This document shows, piece after piece, positions 1 to 8,330 of a stretch of 64,000 nucleotides of DNA. Numbering within the stretch: the first letter of the stretch is position 1; every line of letters begins with the position of its first letter. The notes under the pieces were generated by a model that was given only the letters and a program-made list of their open reading frames with translations, was not told the DNA's origin and made no database searches. A program made the translations under genes and the position numbers. Source of the stretch: JBBDWR01 sp040902745 (GTDB lineage Bacteria; Actinomycetota; UBA4738; HRBIN12); contig JBBDWR010000014.1 of the NCBI GenBank assembly GCA_040902745.1, forward strand, positions 33,450 through 97,449. Reading direction: 5' to 3'.

Positions 1-17
1 GAAGTAGGCTGGACGCG

Positions 18-1628
18 ATGTCCCTCTGGTTCTCGCGCGAGGAGTTCTCCGACAGCGAGCGGGCCCTGCTGTCCCGGTACTTCTCTAATCTCGATCTGCC
101 GGTCTTCGCGCTGATCAACATGCCGGAGGTCGTCAAGGGGGCACTGTTCGCCCGGTATTCCCGCACCCCGAAGTCTCTGCGGCGGCTGTTCCTCGACGAG
201 TTCGCCGAACAGGTCGCATCGGGCAAGGCGCCGGAACCGACGATGGGCGAAGAACGCGCGGAGAAGCTGTTCGACCGCGTCTTCGTGGAATACGGCGACG
301 ACTCCGTCGCCCAGCTCGGTGGCGTCCACCTCGCCTGCGAGCAGGCTTCCCAGCTGCTGTGCAAACAGCTCGAGTGGGGCCGCCTGGCCGCGTACTTGGA
401 GCAGTCGACGCGCTACATGCGCTATGACGACAAACCGGGGGGGCGATGGCGCGTCACGATGCCGCCCGAACTCGAAGGTACTCCGCACGCAGCCTCGTTC
501 TCCGCGTTCGTCGACCTCGCGCTCGAAACCTACGGGCGGCTCTTCGAGCCGATGCAACAGTGGTACCGCGAGCGCTTCCCGCAGGAGGCGACCGACTCCG
601 ACTTCGTCTATCGCTCGACGATCCAAGCCAAGACCTGCGACACGCTGCGCGGCCTGCTCCCGGCGGCGACTCGATCCAACCTCGGGATCTACGCCACGGG
701 ACAGGCCTACGAGCAGCTCCTCCTTCGTCTGCGCGCACACCCGCTGCAGGAGATGCGCGAGTACGGCGACCTGATGCTGACCGAGCTGCGCACGGTGATC
801 CCGGCGTTCCTCAAGCGCGTCGACGTCGAGGATCGCGGCGTGGCGTGGTCGCGCTACCTGGCCGATCGCCGCGAGGCCACCCAGGAGATCGCCGCGAAGT
901 TCCTCGAAGGTGTGGAGGTGGCCGATCGCGAGGAGGTCACACTCGTCGACTCCGATCCCGACGGCGAGGTCAAGGTCGTCGCCGCGGCCCTGTACGCGTC
1001 CAGCGAACTGCCGGACGATCGTCTGCACGAACTCGCGCGATCGATGACCGTCGACGAGCGCAGCGCCGTGCTCACGGCCTATGTCGGCGAGCGGAGCAAC
1101 CGGCGCCACAAGCCGGGCAGAGCTTTCGAACGCACCGGCTACCGATTCGACGTGCTCTGCGACTACGGCGCCTTCCGCGACCTACAGCGTCACCGCCTGC
1201 TCACGGTGGAATGGCAGCACCTGACGACGACCCACGGGTACGAGCTGCCGGCCGACATCGAACGCGCGGGATTCTCCGGGGACGCCCGCGAGGTGCTCGA
1301 GCGCTCCGCGAACCTCGAACGCGAGCTGCGGGCGGCAGGCTTCGGAGACGCGGCACAGTACGCCGTCTCGCTCCAATACCGGATCCGGTTCGTGCTCCAG
1401 ATGAACGCCAGAGAGGCGATGCACCTGGCCGAGCTGCGGAGCGCGCCCCAAGGCCACCCCGTGTACCGCCGGGTCGCTCAACGGATCCACGAGCTGATCG
1501 CCGACCAGGCAGGGCACCGAGCGATCGCAGCCGCGATGCAGCACGTCGACCACTCCGACGTGGACCTCGAACGTCTCGACGCCGAGCGCCGAACCGAAGC
1601 CAAACGCCGGGCGGTCGCGGACTCCTAA
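18..1628 (+). CDS. ThyX-like tandem-domain protein (FAD-dependent thymidylate synthase family)
   Basis: The 536-residue protein holds two ThyX-like halves, whereas classical ThyX is a 220-250 residue single domain. The N-terminal half has the helix GDDSVAQLGGVHLACEQAS followed by LAAYLEQSTRYMRYD (about residues 94-142), which matches the dUMP/FAD-binding region but has EWGR where the signature RHR should be. The C-terminal half has LQRHRLLTVEWQHL (about residue 390), which keeps RHR but lacks the serine of the RHRx7S signature. Such double ThyX-like proteins are often annotated as thymidylate synthase; whether this one makes dTMP from dUMP is unproven. The ATG is chosen because a TAGGCT hexamer lies 7 nt upstream and no ribosome binding site is visible, which suggests a leaderless start. 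Confidence 0.75.
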   Translation: MSLWFSREEFSDSERALLSRYFSNLDLPVFALINMPEVVKGALFARYSRTPKSLRRLFLDEFAEQVASGKAPEPTMGEERAEKLFDRVFVEYGDDSVAQLGGVHLACEQASQLLCKQLEWGRLAAYLEQSTRYMRYDDKPGGRWRVTMPPELEGTPHAASFSAFVDLALETYGRLFEPMQQWYRERFPQEATDSDFVYRSTIQAKTCDTLRGLLPAATRSNLGIYATGQAYEQLLLRLRAHPLQEMREYGDLMLTELRTVIPAFLKRVDVEDRGVAWSRYLADRREATQEIAAKFLEGVEVADREEVTLVDSDPDGEVKVVAAALYASSELPDDRLHELARSMTVDERSAVLTAYVGERSNRRHKPGRAFERTGYRFDVLCDYGAFRDLQRHRLLTVEWQHLTTTHGYELPADIERAGFSGDAREVLERSANLERELRAAGFGDAAQYAVSLQYRIRFVLQMNAREAMHLAELRSAPQGHPVYRRVAQRIHELIADQAGHRAIAAAMQHVDHSDVDLERLDAERRTEAKRRAVADS

Positions 1629-1632
1629 CCGG

Positions 1633-1743
1633 CTACGGCCCGCGGAAGCCGCGCACGATCTTGGCGGCCTCGTCCTCGTGCCGCACCGGCACCGTGAAGC
1701 GGAACGGGCCTTCGTAGCCGGGCAGGCCCGGGCTGCCTCCTTA
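1633..1743 (-). pseudogene. possible gene remnant in the thyX-like to his interval
   Basis: The 1629-1951 gap has no convincing intact gene. On the minus strand a short frame ending at 1633 reads LPGYEGPFRFTVPVRHEDEAAKIVRGFRGP, a composition typical of a real protein C-terminus. It is cut off by an in-frame TAA at 1741-1743, upstream of which the same frame reads RTVAERKA. There is no start codon for the 3' piece. It may be a decayed or frameshifted gene; I do not recognise the family and chance is possible. Confidence 0.2.
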
Positions 1744-1951
1744 GGCCTTGCGCTCGGCGACCGTGCGAGCCGGCGAACCGACCGCAGCAGCTCGGGCCAC
1801 CCCCCGCAGGATCGGGGCCGACGAGCGCGATGCCGAGCAGGGTTGCGACGGTGGTGGGCACGTGCGTATCCAACCACGCTGGGAGCGATCATCGGCGCCC
1901 GGACCGTGAGGGCGAGAGCGGGAAGGTTTGCCGTAAGCTGTGCGAACTCCG

Positions 1952-2131
1952 ATGGACCGTCAATCCACCTTCTTGCTGGCCATGGCCATGCTGATCGCCG
2001 CCGGGGCCGCCGTTTCGGCGGCCGGGTGGACCCTGTTCGTCCGCGACCGGCGCTCCCACCGGCCCGCCGCCGCGACCGCCGGAGTACCCACTCCCGACGC
2101 GACCCATCACGAGGCTTCAGAGGAGCGGTAA
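1952..2131 (+). CDS. small single-pass membrane protein ahead of hisD
   Basis: This 59-residue protein has one hydrophobic helix (FLLAMAMLIAAGAAVSAAGWTLFV) followed by a basic, then Pro/Ala-rich tail that ends in acidic residues. Its TAA stop overlaps the hisD ATG (TAATG), so it is probably translated together with hisD and shares its transcript. A TAAGCT hexamer 12 nt upstream could be a -10 box giving a very short leader. An alternative GTG start lies at 1940. I do not recognise a family; position suggests a passenger or membrane-linked partner of the histidine operon, not a known histidine enzyme. Confidence 0.5.
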   Translation: MDRQSTFLLAMAMLIAAGAAVSAAGWTLFVRDRRSHRPAAATAGVPTPDATHHEASEER

Positions 2132-3423
2132 TGCTCGAGCTCCTCGACCTCCGCGAGCGGAGGGAGCGCCTCGAGCCTCGACGTCTCGAGCCGGACCCTG
2201 CCGTCACCGAACCCGTGAGGGAACTGATCTCGCGCGTCCGCAGCGAGGGCGACGACGCCCTCGTCGAGCTCGCCTTGCGATTCGATGGAGCGGACCTGGG
2301 CGCGACCGGCCTGCTCGCGACGCCGGACGAGTTCGAACGCGCCCAGGCACAGCTTCCCGCGCAGCTGCGTGATGCGATCGATGCGCTGATCGATCGCATC
2401 ATCGATCTGCACCGCCGCCAGCTCCCGCACCAATGGTCGGACGAGCGAGACGGGACGAGGTTCGGCGAGATCGTGCGCCCGCTGCGCGCGGCGGGCTGCT
2501 ACGTGCCCGGCGGGAGAGCGGAGTACCCCTCTTCGGTCGCGATGACGGTCGTCCCGGCAGTCGTGGCCGGGGTCGAGGAGATCGTCGTCTGCACCCCAGG
2601 TCGAACCGACGGCGCCCTACCGCCCACGGTGTTGTACGCCGCGTTCCGGGCGGGAGCTACGCGCGTGGTCAAGACCGGCGGGGCGCAGGCGGTCGCCGCG
2701 ATGGCGTTCGGCACCGACAGCGTGCCCGCGGTCGACCGGATCGTCGGACCGGGTAACGCCTACGTGACGGAGGCGAAACGTCAGGTCGCCGGGTTCGTGG
2801 GCATCGACGGCCTCGCCGGCCCCAGCGAACTGACGGTGGTGGCCGACGCCGCGGCGGATCCGGTGTTGATCGCGATCGACCTGATCGCGCAGGCTGAACA
2901 CGACCCCGAGGCAAGCACGAACCTCGTCACCACCGACCCGGCGCTCGTCGAGGCAGCAGCCGAGCGATTGACCGTCGAAGTCGTGCGAGCGGGGCGGCGG
3001 GAGATCGTGGAGCAGGCGCTGACCCACAACCGCGCCTACCTCGTCGCCGACCTGACCCAAGCCGCCGAGGTCGTCGACGACCTCGCGGCGGAGCACCTCC
3101 AATTACTGCTCGCCGACCCTCGGGCGTTCGTCGAAACGATCCGCAACGCTGGAGCGATCTTCTTGGGACCGTGGACGGCAGTGCCGTTCGGCGACTACGG
3201 GGTCGCATCCAACCACGTGCTCCCAACCGCCGGGACGGCGCGGTTCGCCTCGGGCCTGCGCGCGTCCGACTTCGTCACCGTCAGCTCCGTGATCGAGATG
3301 GAGCCCGCCGCAGTGCGTTCGCTGTCGCCCTCGGTGGTCGCGATCGCCGAGAGCGAAGGGCTCGTCGGCCACGCTCGGGCCGTCCGCGTGCGCGACGAAC
3401 GCGCGATCGAGGAGGAGACATGA
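2131..3423 (+). CDS. hisD: histidinol dehydrogenase HisD
   Basis: HisD performs the last two steps of histidine synthesis, oxidising L-histidinol through histidinal to histidine with two NAD+ and a bound zinc. At 430 residues it has the usual family length. Visible family blocks are GPGNAYVTEAKRQV (about residues 209-222), GPSELTVVAD, the QAEHDPEAS segment that supplies zinc-site residues, and NHVLPTAGTARFASGL near residue 360. It is the first enzyme gene of a tightly packed operon and overlaps its neighbours at both ends (TAATG upstream, ATGA downstream). The ATG at 2131 is chosen because the product then starts with the normal HisD N-terminal helix (LLDLRERRERL) and GAGGAGCGG precedes it. 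Confidence 0.96.
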   Translation: MLELLDLRERRERLEPRRLEPDPAVTEPVRELISRVRSEGDDALVELALRFDGADLGATGLLATPDEFERAQAQLPAQLRDAIDALIDRIIDLHRRQLPHQWSDERDGTRFGEIVRPLRAAGCYVPGGRAEYPSSVAMTVVPAVVAGVEEIVVCTPGRTDGALPPTVLYAAFRAGATRVVKTGGAQAVAAMAFGTDSVPAVDRIVGPGNAYVTEAKRQVAGFVGIDGLAGPSELTVVADAAADPVLIAIDLIAQAEHDPEASTNLVTTDPALVEAAAERLTVEVVRAGRREIVEQALTHNRAYLVADLTQAAEVVDDLAAEHLQLLLADPRAFVETIRNAGAIFLGPWTAVPFGDYGVASNHVLPTAGTARFASGLRASDFVTVSSVIEMEPAAVRSLSPSVVAIAESEGLVGHARAVRVRDERAIEEET

Positions 3424-4475
3424 CCGCCGAACCTCGCCCCGGGATCCGCGACACCGGGCCGTACGTGTCGCCCCAGCTCGACGTGCCCGCGCGACTGAAC
3501 ACGAACGAGTGTCCGTTCCCGCTCCCGGAGGACTTCTCGCGCGACCTCGCTCGCGCGGTCGCAGACATCCCGCTCAACCGCTATCCAGAGGGGCAGGCCA
3601 CGCGCCTGCGGGAAGACCTCGCCGACTTCGCGGGCCACATCCCGGAAGGCACGTGGGCGGCCAACGGATCCAACGAGGTCCTCACCCAGCTGTTGCTCGC
3701 CTACGGCGGGCCGGAACGCTCCGCGCTGGTGTTCGAGCCGACCTACCCGCTGCACTCGCGGTTGTCGTGGCTGACCCACACCAGGGTCGAACGAGGCGAA
3801 CTCGGCGGGGGCTTCACCCTGGGCGACGAGGAGATCGCACGCGCCGTCGCCGTCACACCCGACGTCATCTTCGTCTGTTCCCCCAACAACCCCACCGGAA
3901 ATGTGCAGTCGCCCGCATCGGTACGCACGCTCGCCGAGGCGGTGCCCGAGGCGCTCGTGATCGTCGACGAGGCCTACATCGAGTTCGGGGGTGAGAGCGC
4001 GTTGCCGCTGGTCGCGTCACACCCGAACGTCGTCGTGGTCCGTACGCTTTCGAAGGCGTTCGCGCTGGCGGGGGTTAGGCTCGGCTACTGCCTGGCCGAT
4101 CCTAAGGTCGTCGACGACCTGCGGGTGGTGCGGCTCCCCTATCACCTGTCGTCGCTCACCCAGGCTGCAGGGATCACCGCCCTGCAGCACGTTGCCGAGG
4201 CGACGTCGATGCTCGGCGCGGTGCGCCGAGAACGCGATCGGATCGTCGAGGTGCTCTCGGGGTTCGAGGGCGTGACGGTGTTCCCGAGCGACGCGAACTT
4301 CGTGCTGTTCGCTCCTCCCGATGGGTGCGATGCGCGCGAGCTGTGGCAGCGACTGCTGGATCGGGGGGTGCTGGTGCGCGATCTCACGTCGTCGATCCCC
4401 CAGGGGCTGCGCGTGACCGCGGGGGCCCCGCACGAGGTGGATCTGTTTCTCAAGGTGATGGAAGAGGTGCTATAG
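3420..4475 (+). CDS. hisC: histidinol-phosphate aminotransferase HisC
   Basis: This PLP-dependent class I/II aminotransferase converts imidazole-acetol phosphate plus glutamate to histidinol phosphate. The 351-residue protein begins with the typical substrate-loop segment RLNTNECPFPLP, carries the CSPNNPTGN motif around residue 160, VDEAYIEFGG for the PLP ring aspartate, and RTLSKAFALAGVRLGY with the Schiff-base lysine. The ATG overlaps the hisD stop by 4 nt. The stop abuts the hisB ATG with no gap, so coupled translation is expected. Confidence 0.95.
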   Translation: MTAEPRPGIRDTGPYVSPQLDVPARLNTNECPFPLPEDFSRDLARAVADIPLNRYPEGQATRLREDLADFAGHIPEGTWAANGSNEVLTQLLLAYGGPERSALVFEPTYPLHSRLSWLTHTRVERGELGGGFTLGDEEIARAVAVTPDVIFVCSPNNPTGNVQSPASVRTLAEAVPEALVIVDEAYIEFGGESALPLVASHPNVVVVRTLSKAFALAGVRLGYCLADPKVVDDLRVVRLPYHLSSLTQAAGITALQHVAEATSMLGAVRRERDRIVEVLSGFEGVTVFPSDANFVLFAPPDGCDARELWQRLLDRGVLVRDLTSSIPQGLRVTAGAPHEVDLFLKVMEEVL

Positions 4476-5069
4476 ATGAGCGAAGCCCCGCGACGGTCAA
4501 CCGTTGAACGCGCCACGAATGAAGCCCAGATCCACGTGGAGCTCACACTCGACGGGAACGGTGTCGCGAACGCCGACACCGGCATGCCCTTCTTCGACCA
4601 CATGTTGGGACAGCTCGGAAAACACGCCGGGTTCGACCTCGATGTGAGCGCGAAGGGCGACCTCGATGTCGACGGTCACCACACCGTCGAGGACGTGGGC
4701 ATCACCCTCGGACAGGCATTGGCGGAGTCGCTCGGCGACAAGGCCGGGATCCGTCGGTTCGGATCGTGTTCGGTCCCGATCGACGAGGCGTTGGTCGACT
4801 GCGCGCTCGATCTATCGGGTCGTCCGTACCTGGTACACGAGGTCCCGGTACCGGCGGAGACGATCGGCAGCTTCGACACCGGCCTGACCGAGGACTTCCT
4901 CCAGGCCTTCACGACGACGGCCCAGATGACCTTGCACCTGCGGCTGGTCTCGGGGCGCAGCCCGCACCACGTCGTGGAGGCCGAGTTCAAGTCGCTCGCG
5001 CGCGCACTCGGCGACGCATGTGCGCTCACCGGCCGTTCCAGCATCCCGTCGACGAAGGGAACCCTGTGA
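4476..5069 (+). CDS. hisB: imidazoleglycerol-phosphate dehydratase HisB
   Basis: HisB dehydrates imidazole glycerol phosphate to imidazole acetol phosphate in the cytoplasm. The 197-residue protein is the monofunctional form without a phosphatase domain, normal in actinobacteria. The metal-binding blocks FFDHMLGQLGKHAGFDL and DGHHTVEDVGITLGQAL are intact, as is the second pair near the C-terminus (SGRSPHHVVEAEFKSLARAL). It starts directly after the hisC stop, and its TGA overlaps the hisH GTG start by 3 nt. Confidence 0.96.
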   Translation: MSEAPRRSTVERATNEAQIHVELTLDGNGVANADTGMPFFDHMLGQLGKHAGFDLDVSAKGDLDVDGHHTVEDVGITLGQALAESLGDKAGIRRFGSCSVPIDEALVDCALDLSGRPYLVHEVPVPAETIGSFDTGLTEDFLQAFTTTAQMTLHLRLVSGRSPHHVVEAEFKSLARALGDACALTGRSSIPSTKGTL

Positions 5070-5677
5070 CGACGGTCGCCGTCCTGGACTACGGCATGGG
5101 GAACCTGCACTCGGTCTCGCGCGCGCTCGCCAAGGTGGGCGCGACCGTGGAGGTGACCGGCGACGCCGAACTCGGCGCGCGCGCCGACGCCCTCGTCGTC
5201 CCCGGCGTGGGGCACTTCGGCGCCTGCATGCGCGCGCTCGCGCGCCACGGACTGGAGGATGTGGTTCGCCGGGTGGCTTCGTCCGGGGCCCCCGTGCTCG
5301 GGGTGTGCCTCGGGATGCAGGTGCTGTTCGAGCGGAGCGAGGAGGACGACGCGGACGGTCTCGGCGTGCTCTCCGGTGGATCTCGCAAGCTCCCCGACGA
5401 CGTGAAGGTTCCGCACATGGGATGGAACGACGTGACCTGGATCGCACCGCACCCCTACGTCGCCCAGCTCGCTCCGGGAACGCGCTTCTACTTCGTGCAC
5501 TCTTACGCCCCCGACGTGATCGATGGGCTCACCGTGGGGACCGCCGAGTACGGACGAGCGTTCTCCGCGGTCGTCGCGCGCGACAACGTGTTCGCGACGC
5601 AGTTCCACCCCGAGAAGTCCGGGGACGCCGGATTGCAGCTCTACGAGACGTTCGTGAAGGAGGCCGGTGCCAAGTGA
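5066..5677 (+). CDS. hisH: imidazole glycerol phosphate synthase, glutaminase subunit HisH
   Basis: HisH is the class I glutamine amidotransferase that releases ammonia and channels it into HisF. The 203-residue sequence begins VAVLDYGMGNLHSV, has the nucleophile elbow PVLGVCLGMQVLF (about residues 74-86) and the His-Glu pair in ATQFHPEKSG near residue 183. The GTG start overlaps the hisB stop. The stop overlaps the hisA GTG, continuing the chain of coupled genes. Confidence 0.95.
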   Translation: MTTVAVLDYGMGNLHSVSRALAKVGATVEVTGDAELGARADALVVPGVGHFGACMRALARHGLEDVVRRVASSGAPVLGVCLGMQVLFERSEEDDADGLGVLSGGSRKLPDDVKVPHMGWNDVTWIAPHPYVAQLAPGTRFYFVHSYAPDVIDGLTVGTAEYGRAFSAVVARDNVFATQFHPEKSGDAGLQLYETFVKEAGAK

Positions 5678-6381
5678 TCGTGATCCCCGCGATCGACCTG
5701 CGAGGCGGGCGCGCCGTCCGGCTGTTCCGGGGCGACCCACAAGCAGAGACCGAGTACTCGACAGACCCTACCGAGGTGGCGAAGCGCTTCGAAGCCGAGG
5801 GCGCACGGCGGATCCACGTCGTCGATCTCGATGCCGCGCTCGATACCGGCGACAACCGCGAGGTCGTGAAGGAGATCATCCGCAACGTCGCGATCCCGGT
5901 GCAGCTCGGAGGCGGCATCCGGTCGATGGACGCGATCGAGGAGGTGCTCTCTCCCCGGATGGCGTCGCGCGCCGTGCTCGGCACGGCCGCCGCCGCGGAT
6001 CCCGACCTCGTTCGGCGGGCCGTCGAGAAGTTCGAGGATCACATCGTGGTCGCCGTCGACATCCTGGACGGCAACGTGATGGTGCGCGGATGGCAGGAGG
6101 CCGGAGCGCCGATCGACGAGGCGATCCCCCAGCTGATCTCCGCCGGGGCCCCGCGGTTCCTCGTGACGTCGATCCAGAAGGACGGCACGATGGACGGCCC
6201 CGATCTCGCGCTGTACGAGCGGGTGACCGAGCTCGCGGGAGACGTCCCGGTGATCGCGAGCGGCGGCGTCCGCAACGCCGACGACGTGTGGGCCCTGCGG
6301 GAGCTGGCCTGCGAGGCCGTCGTGGTCGGCAAGGCCTTCTACGTCGGAACGCTGCAGCTCTCGGAGGTCGTCCGAGGATGA
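5674..6381 (+). CDS. hisA: ProFAR isomerase HisA
   Basis: HisA is a 235-residue (beta/alpha)8 barrel that isomerises ProFAR to PRFAR. The N-terminal VIPAIDLRGGRAVRL and the second phosphate-binding half (VPVIASGGVRNADDVWAL) are typical. In many actinobacteria the homologue PriA also performs the TrpF reaction. No separate trpF is visible in this window, but bifunctionality cannot be decided from sequence by eye. The start is GTG at 5674, overlapping the hisH stop; hisF follows with an ATGA overlap. Confidence 0.93.
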   Translation: MIVIPAIDLRGGRAVRLFRGDPQAETEYSTDPTEVAKRFEAEGARRIHVVDLDAALDTGDNREVVKEIIRNVAIPVQLGGGIRSMDAIEEVLSPRMASRAVLGTAAAADPDLVRRAVEKFEDHIVVAVDILDGNVMVRGWQEAGAPIDEAIPQLISAGAPRFLVTSIQKDGTMDGPDLALYERVTELAGDVPVIASGGVRNADDVWALRELACEAVVVGKAFYVGTLQLSEVVRG

Positions 6382-7145
6382 CGCTGGCCAAGCGCCTGAT
6401 CCCGTGCCTCGATGTCGACGCTGGCCGCGTCGTCAAGGGAACCAACTTCGTCGACCTGCGCGACGCGGGCGATCCGGTGGAGCTTGCGGCCCGCTACGAC
6501 GCGGAAGGTGCCGACGAACTCGTGTTCCTCGACATCACGGCGACCGTGGAAGGCCGCCGCAGCACGCTCGAGGTGATCGCGTCGACGGCGGAACAGGTCT
6601 TCATCCCGCTGACCGTGGGCGGGGGGGTTCGCAGCGACGACGACGTCAACGCCTTGCTCCGCGCCGGGGCCGACAAGGTGGCGATCAACTCCGCGGCGGT
6701 TCGCGACCCTGCGCTGCTCCAGCGGTGCGCCGATCGCTTCGGCACCCAATGTATGGTCGTTGCGATCGATGTACGGCGTCGCGACGACGATGACCGCTGG
6801 GAGGTCGTCGTCGACGCCGGCCGCACCCCCACCGGTCGCGGGGCGGTGGAATGGGCCGTCGAAGCCACCTCGGAGCGCGGGGCCGGTGAGATCCTTCTCA
6901 CGTCGATGGACCGTGACGGCACGGGCCAGGGCTACGACCTCGAGCTGCTCCGGGCGGTCGGAGGCGCGACGAACGTCCCGCTCGTTGCCAGCGGCGGAGC
7001 CGGCACGCCCGAACACTTCGCGGACGCGGTGCTGGAGGGCACTGCCGACGCCGTCCTCGCCGCGAGTCGTTTCCACTTCGAGGAATTGTCGATCCGTCAG
7101 GTCAAGGAGTCGATGGCACAGCGCGGGATCCCGGTGCGACTGTGA
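6378..7145 (+). CDS. hisF: imidazole glycerol phosphate synthase, cyclase subunit HisF
   Basis: HisF condenses PRFAR with ammonia from HisH to give imidazole glycerol phosphate and AICAR. The 255-residue barrel opens with AKRLIPCLDVDAGRVVKG, which contains the first catalytic aspartate, and carries VVAIDVRRRDDDD with the second around residue 130. The VASGGAGTPEHF phosphate-binding loop is present. The ATG overlaps the hisA stop by 4 nt; hisI starts 13 nt downstream. Confidence 0.96.
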   Translation: MTLAKRLIPCLDVDAGRVVKGTNFVDLRDAGDPVELAARYDAEGADELVFLDITATVEGRRSTLEVIASTAEQVFIPLTVGGGVRSDDDVNALLRAGADKVAINSAAVRDPALLQRCADRFGTQCMVVAIDVRRRDDDDRWEVVVDAGRTPTGRGAVEWAVEATSERGAGEILLTSMDRDGTGQGYDLELLRAVGGATNVPLVASGGAGTPEHFADAVLEGTADAVLAASRFHFEELSIRQVKESMAQRGIPVRL

Positions 7146-7158
7146 CGGAGGGGACGCG

Positions 7159-7533
7159 ATGACCGAGCCCACCGACGGGGCGATCGATCGCGCCCCCGTG
7201 AGCCTGGACGGCCTGCGCTTCGACGACCGAGGCCTGGTCCCGGTGATCGTGCAGGAGGCCGACACCGGCGACGTATTGATGTTCGCGTGGGCCAATCGCG
7301 AGTCTCTCGAGCGCACGTTGGAGGAGGGGCGTATGGTCTACTGGAGCCGATCCCGCCAGGAGCTGTGGCGCAAGGGAGATACGAGCGGCAACATCCAGCA
7401 CTGGGAGGCTCTCCGCGCCGACTGCGACGCCGACGTCGTCCTCGCGCGCGTGCACCAGACGGGGCCAGCATGTCACACGGGCGAACGCTCGTGTTTCTTC
7501 CGTCCGCTATCGGGCGACGACGGAGCGACCTAG
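7159..7533 (+). CDS. hisI: phosphoribosyl-AMP cyclohydrolase HisI (no HisE domain)
   Basis: HisI opens the adenine ring of PR-AMP in a zinc-dependent hydrolysis. The 124-residue protein carries VLMFAWANRESL, YWSRSRQELWRKGDTSGN and the metal-binding DCDADVVLARVHQTGPACHTGERSCFF. It is the monofunctional form: the pyrophosphohydrolase (HisE) is neither fused to it nor found elsewhere in this window. GGAGGGGA precedes the ATG by 6 nt. This gene ends the block of continuous his genes. Confidence 0.95.
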   Translation: MTEPTDGAIDRAPVSLDGLRFDDRGLVPVIVQEADTGDVLMFAWANRESLERTLEEGRMVYWSRSRQELWRKGDTSGNIQHWEALRADCDADVVLARVHQTGPACHTGERSCFFRPLSGDDGAT

Positions 7534-7569
7534 GCAGACGTCGGTGTGGTGGACGGCCGCTCGCGTGAC

Positions 7570-7980
7570 TCAGTCGGGCGCCGTGGGATCGATGACCGTT
7601 AGGCCCTCGAAGTGCTCGCGATAGAACCCTCGGTCGCGCGTCAGGAGCGCGTCCGCACGCTCCATGGCGTGGGCCCCGATCAGGAAGTCGGCAACGATCC
7701 TGGAACGTGGACCTCCGGACTCGCGGTATGGGCGCCAGATCCTCGCGGCGCGCTCCGCCGCCGGTCGACCGGCCGGTACGAACGCGACCTGCAGGCGGTC
7801 GAGAACTTGGTTCGCCGAATCAGTATCGGGGAAGAGGGACGACACCTCGGCCCACACGACCTCGCCCGCGATCAGGCTTCCGTGCAGCAACGCGAGCCGA
7901 AGAGCGGCCCCCGAGGCAGCGCCGTATTCGTCGTCTTGGAGCAGATCGATGAGAACGCTCGAATCCGCTGCGGTGATCAC
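7570..7980 (-). CDS. vapC: PIN-domain toxin (VapC family)
   Basis: A 136-residue PIN-domain protein, expected to be a metal-dependent ribonuclease that cuts specific RNAs when freed from its antitoxin. The N-terminal ADSSVLIDLL gives the first acidic residue, EVVWAEVSSL the second, and DFLIGAHAMERADALLTRDRGFYREHF the C-terminal acidic pair. The GTG start overlaps the antitoxin stop by 4 nt (GTGA). The pair lies in opposite orientation to hisI and hisG and separates them. Confidence 0.88.
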   Translation of the reverse strand: MITAADSSVLIDLLQDDEYGAASGAALRLALLHGSLIAGEVVWAEVSSLFPDTDSANQVLDRLQVAFVPAGRPAAERAARIWRPYRESGGPRSRIVADFLIGAHAMERADALLTRDRGFYREHFEGLTVIDPTAPD

Positions 7981-8216
7981 GCGTCGCCCAAGGGATCGGG
8001 GTCTCCTCGCAGTTCGGCGAGCACCTGTTCGGTTGTTCTGCCCGTCCGAAGGATGCCGCGAACCGACTCCACCGGATCTTCAGTCGGCGCCTTCCGCAGG
8101 ACGATCCGGCCCTCCTCCTCGACGAACTCGACCTCCGTGCCAGGTCGTAACCCGAACCGCTCGCGAAGGCCCTTTGGGACCGTGACCTGTCCCTTCTCCG
8201 AAATCACGTGAGGCAT
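7977..8216 (-). CDS. vapB: AbrB/SpoVT-type antitoxin (VapB)
   Basis: A 79-residue swapped-hairpin DNA-binding protein, recognised by SEKGQVTVPKGLRERFGLRPGTEVEF at the N-terminus. The C-terminal 35 residues should wrap the toxin. ATG at 8216 is preferred over one seven codons upstream because a TTGACG-N17-TACTAT promoter places the transcript start at or next to this ATG, and the upstream ATG lies inside the promoter spacer. The protein probably binds its own promoter, as is usual for this class. Confidence 0.85.
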   Translation of the reverse strand: MPHVISEKGQVTVPKGLRERFGLRPGTEVEFVEEEGRIVLRKAPTEDPVESVRGILRTGRTTEQVLAELRGDPDPLGDA

Positions 8217-8222
8217 ACCTCC

Positions 8223-8251
8223 ATAGTAGGAATCCATACGGCTGTCGTCAA
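8223..8251 (-). promoter_or_regulatory. vapBC promoter for a leaderless mRNA
   Basis: On the minus strand a near-consensus -35 (TTGACG) is followed after exactly 17 nt by -10 TACTAT. Only 6 nt (GGAGGT) separate the -10 from the vapB ATG, so transcription should start at about the A of ATG. A TATGGA direct repeat within the spacer and -10 region is a plausible antitoxin operator. Confidence 0.7.
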
Positions 8252-8330
8252 ACTCGCGCGCAAGGGAGCGGCGACCCACCGATACACTGCCGGGGCTCTC
8301 GGAACTCGTCTGTGAGGTAGGTCACCCCTC

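Noticed and set aside
1182..2402. A 406-codon minus-strand frame across the thyX-like and hisD genes
   Set aside because: Its product is Arg/Ser-rich without family motifs and runs through two well-supported genes on the other strand.
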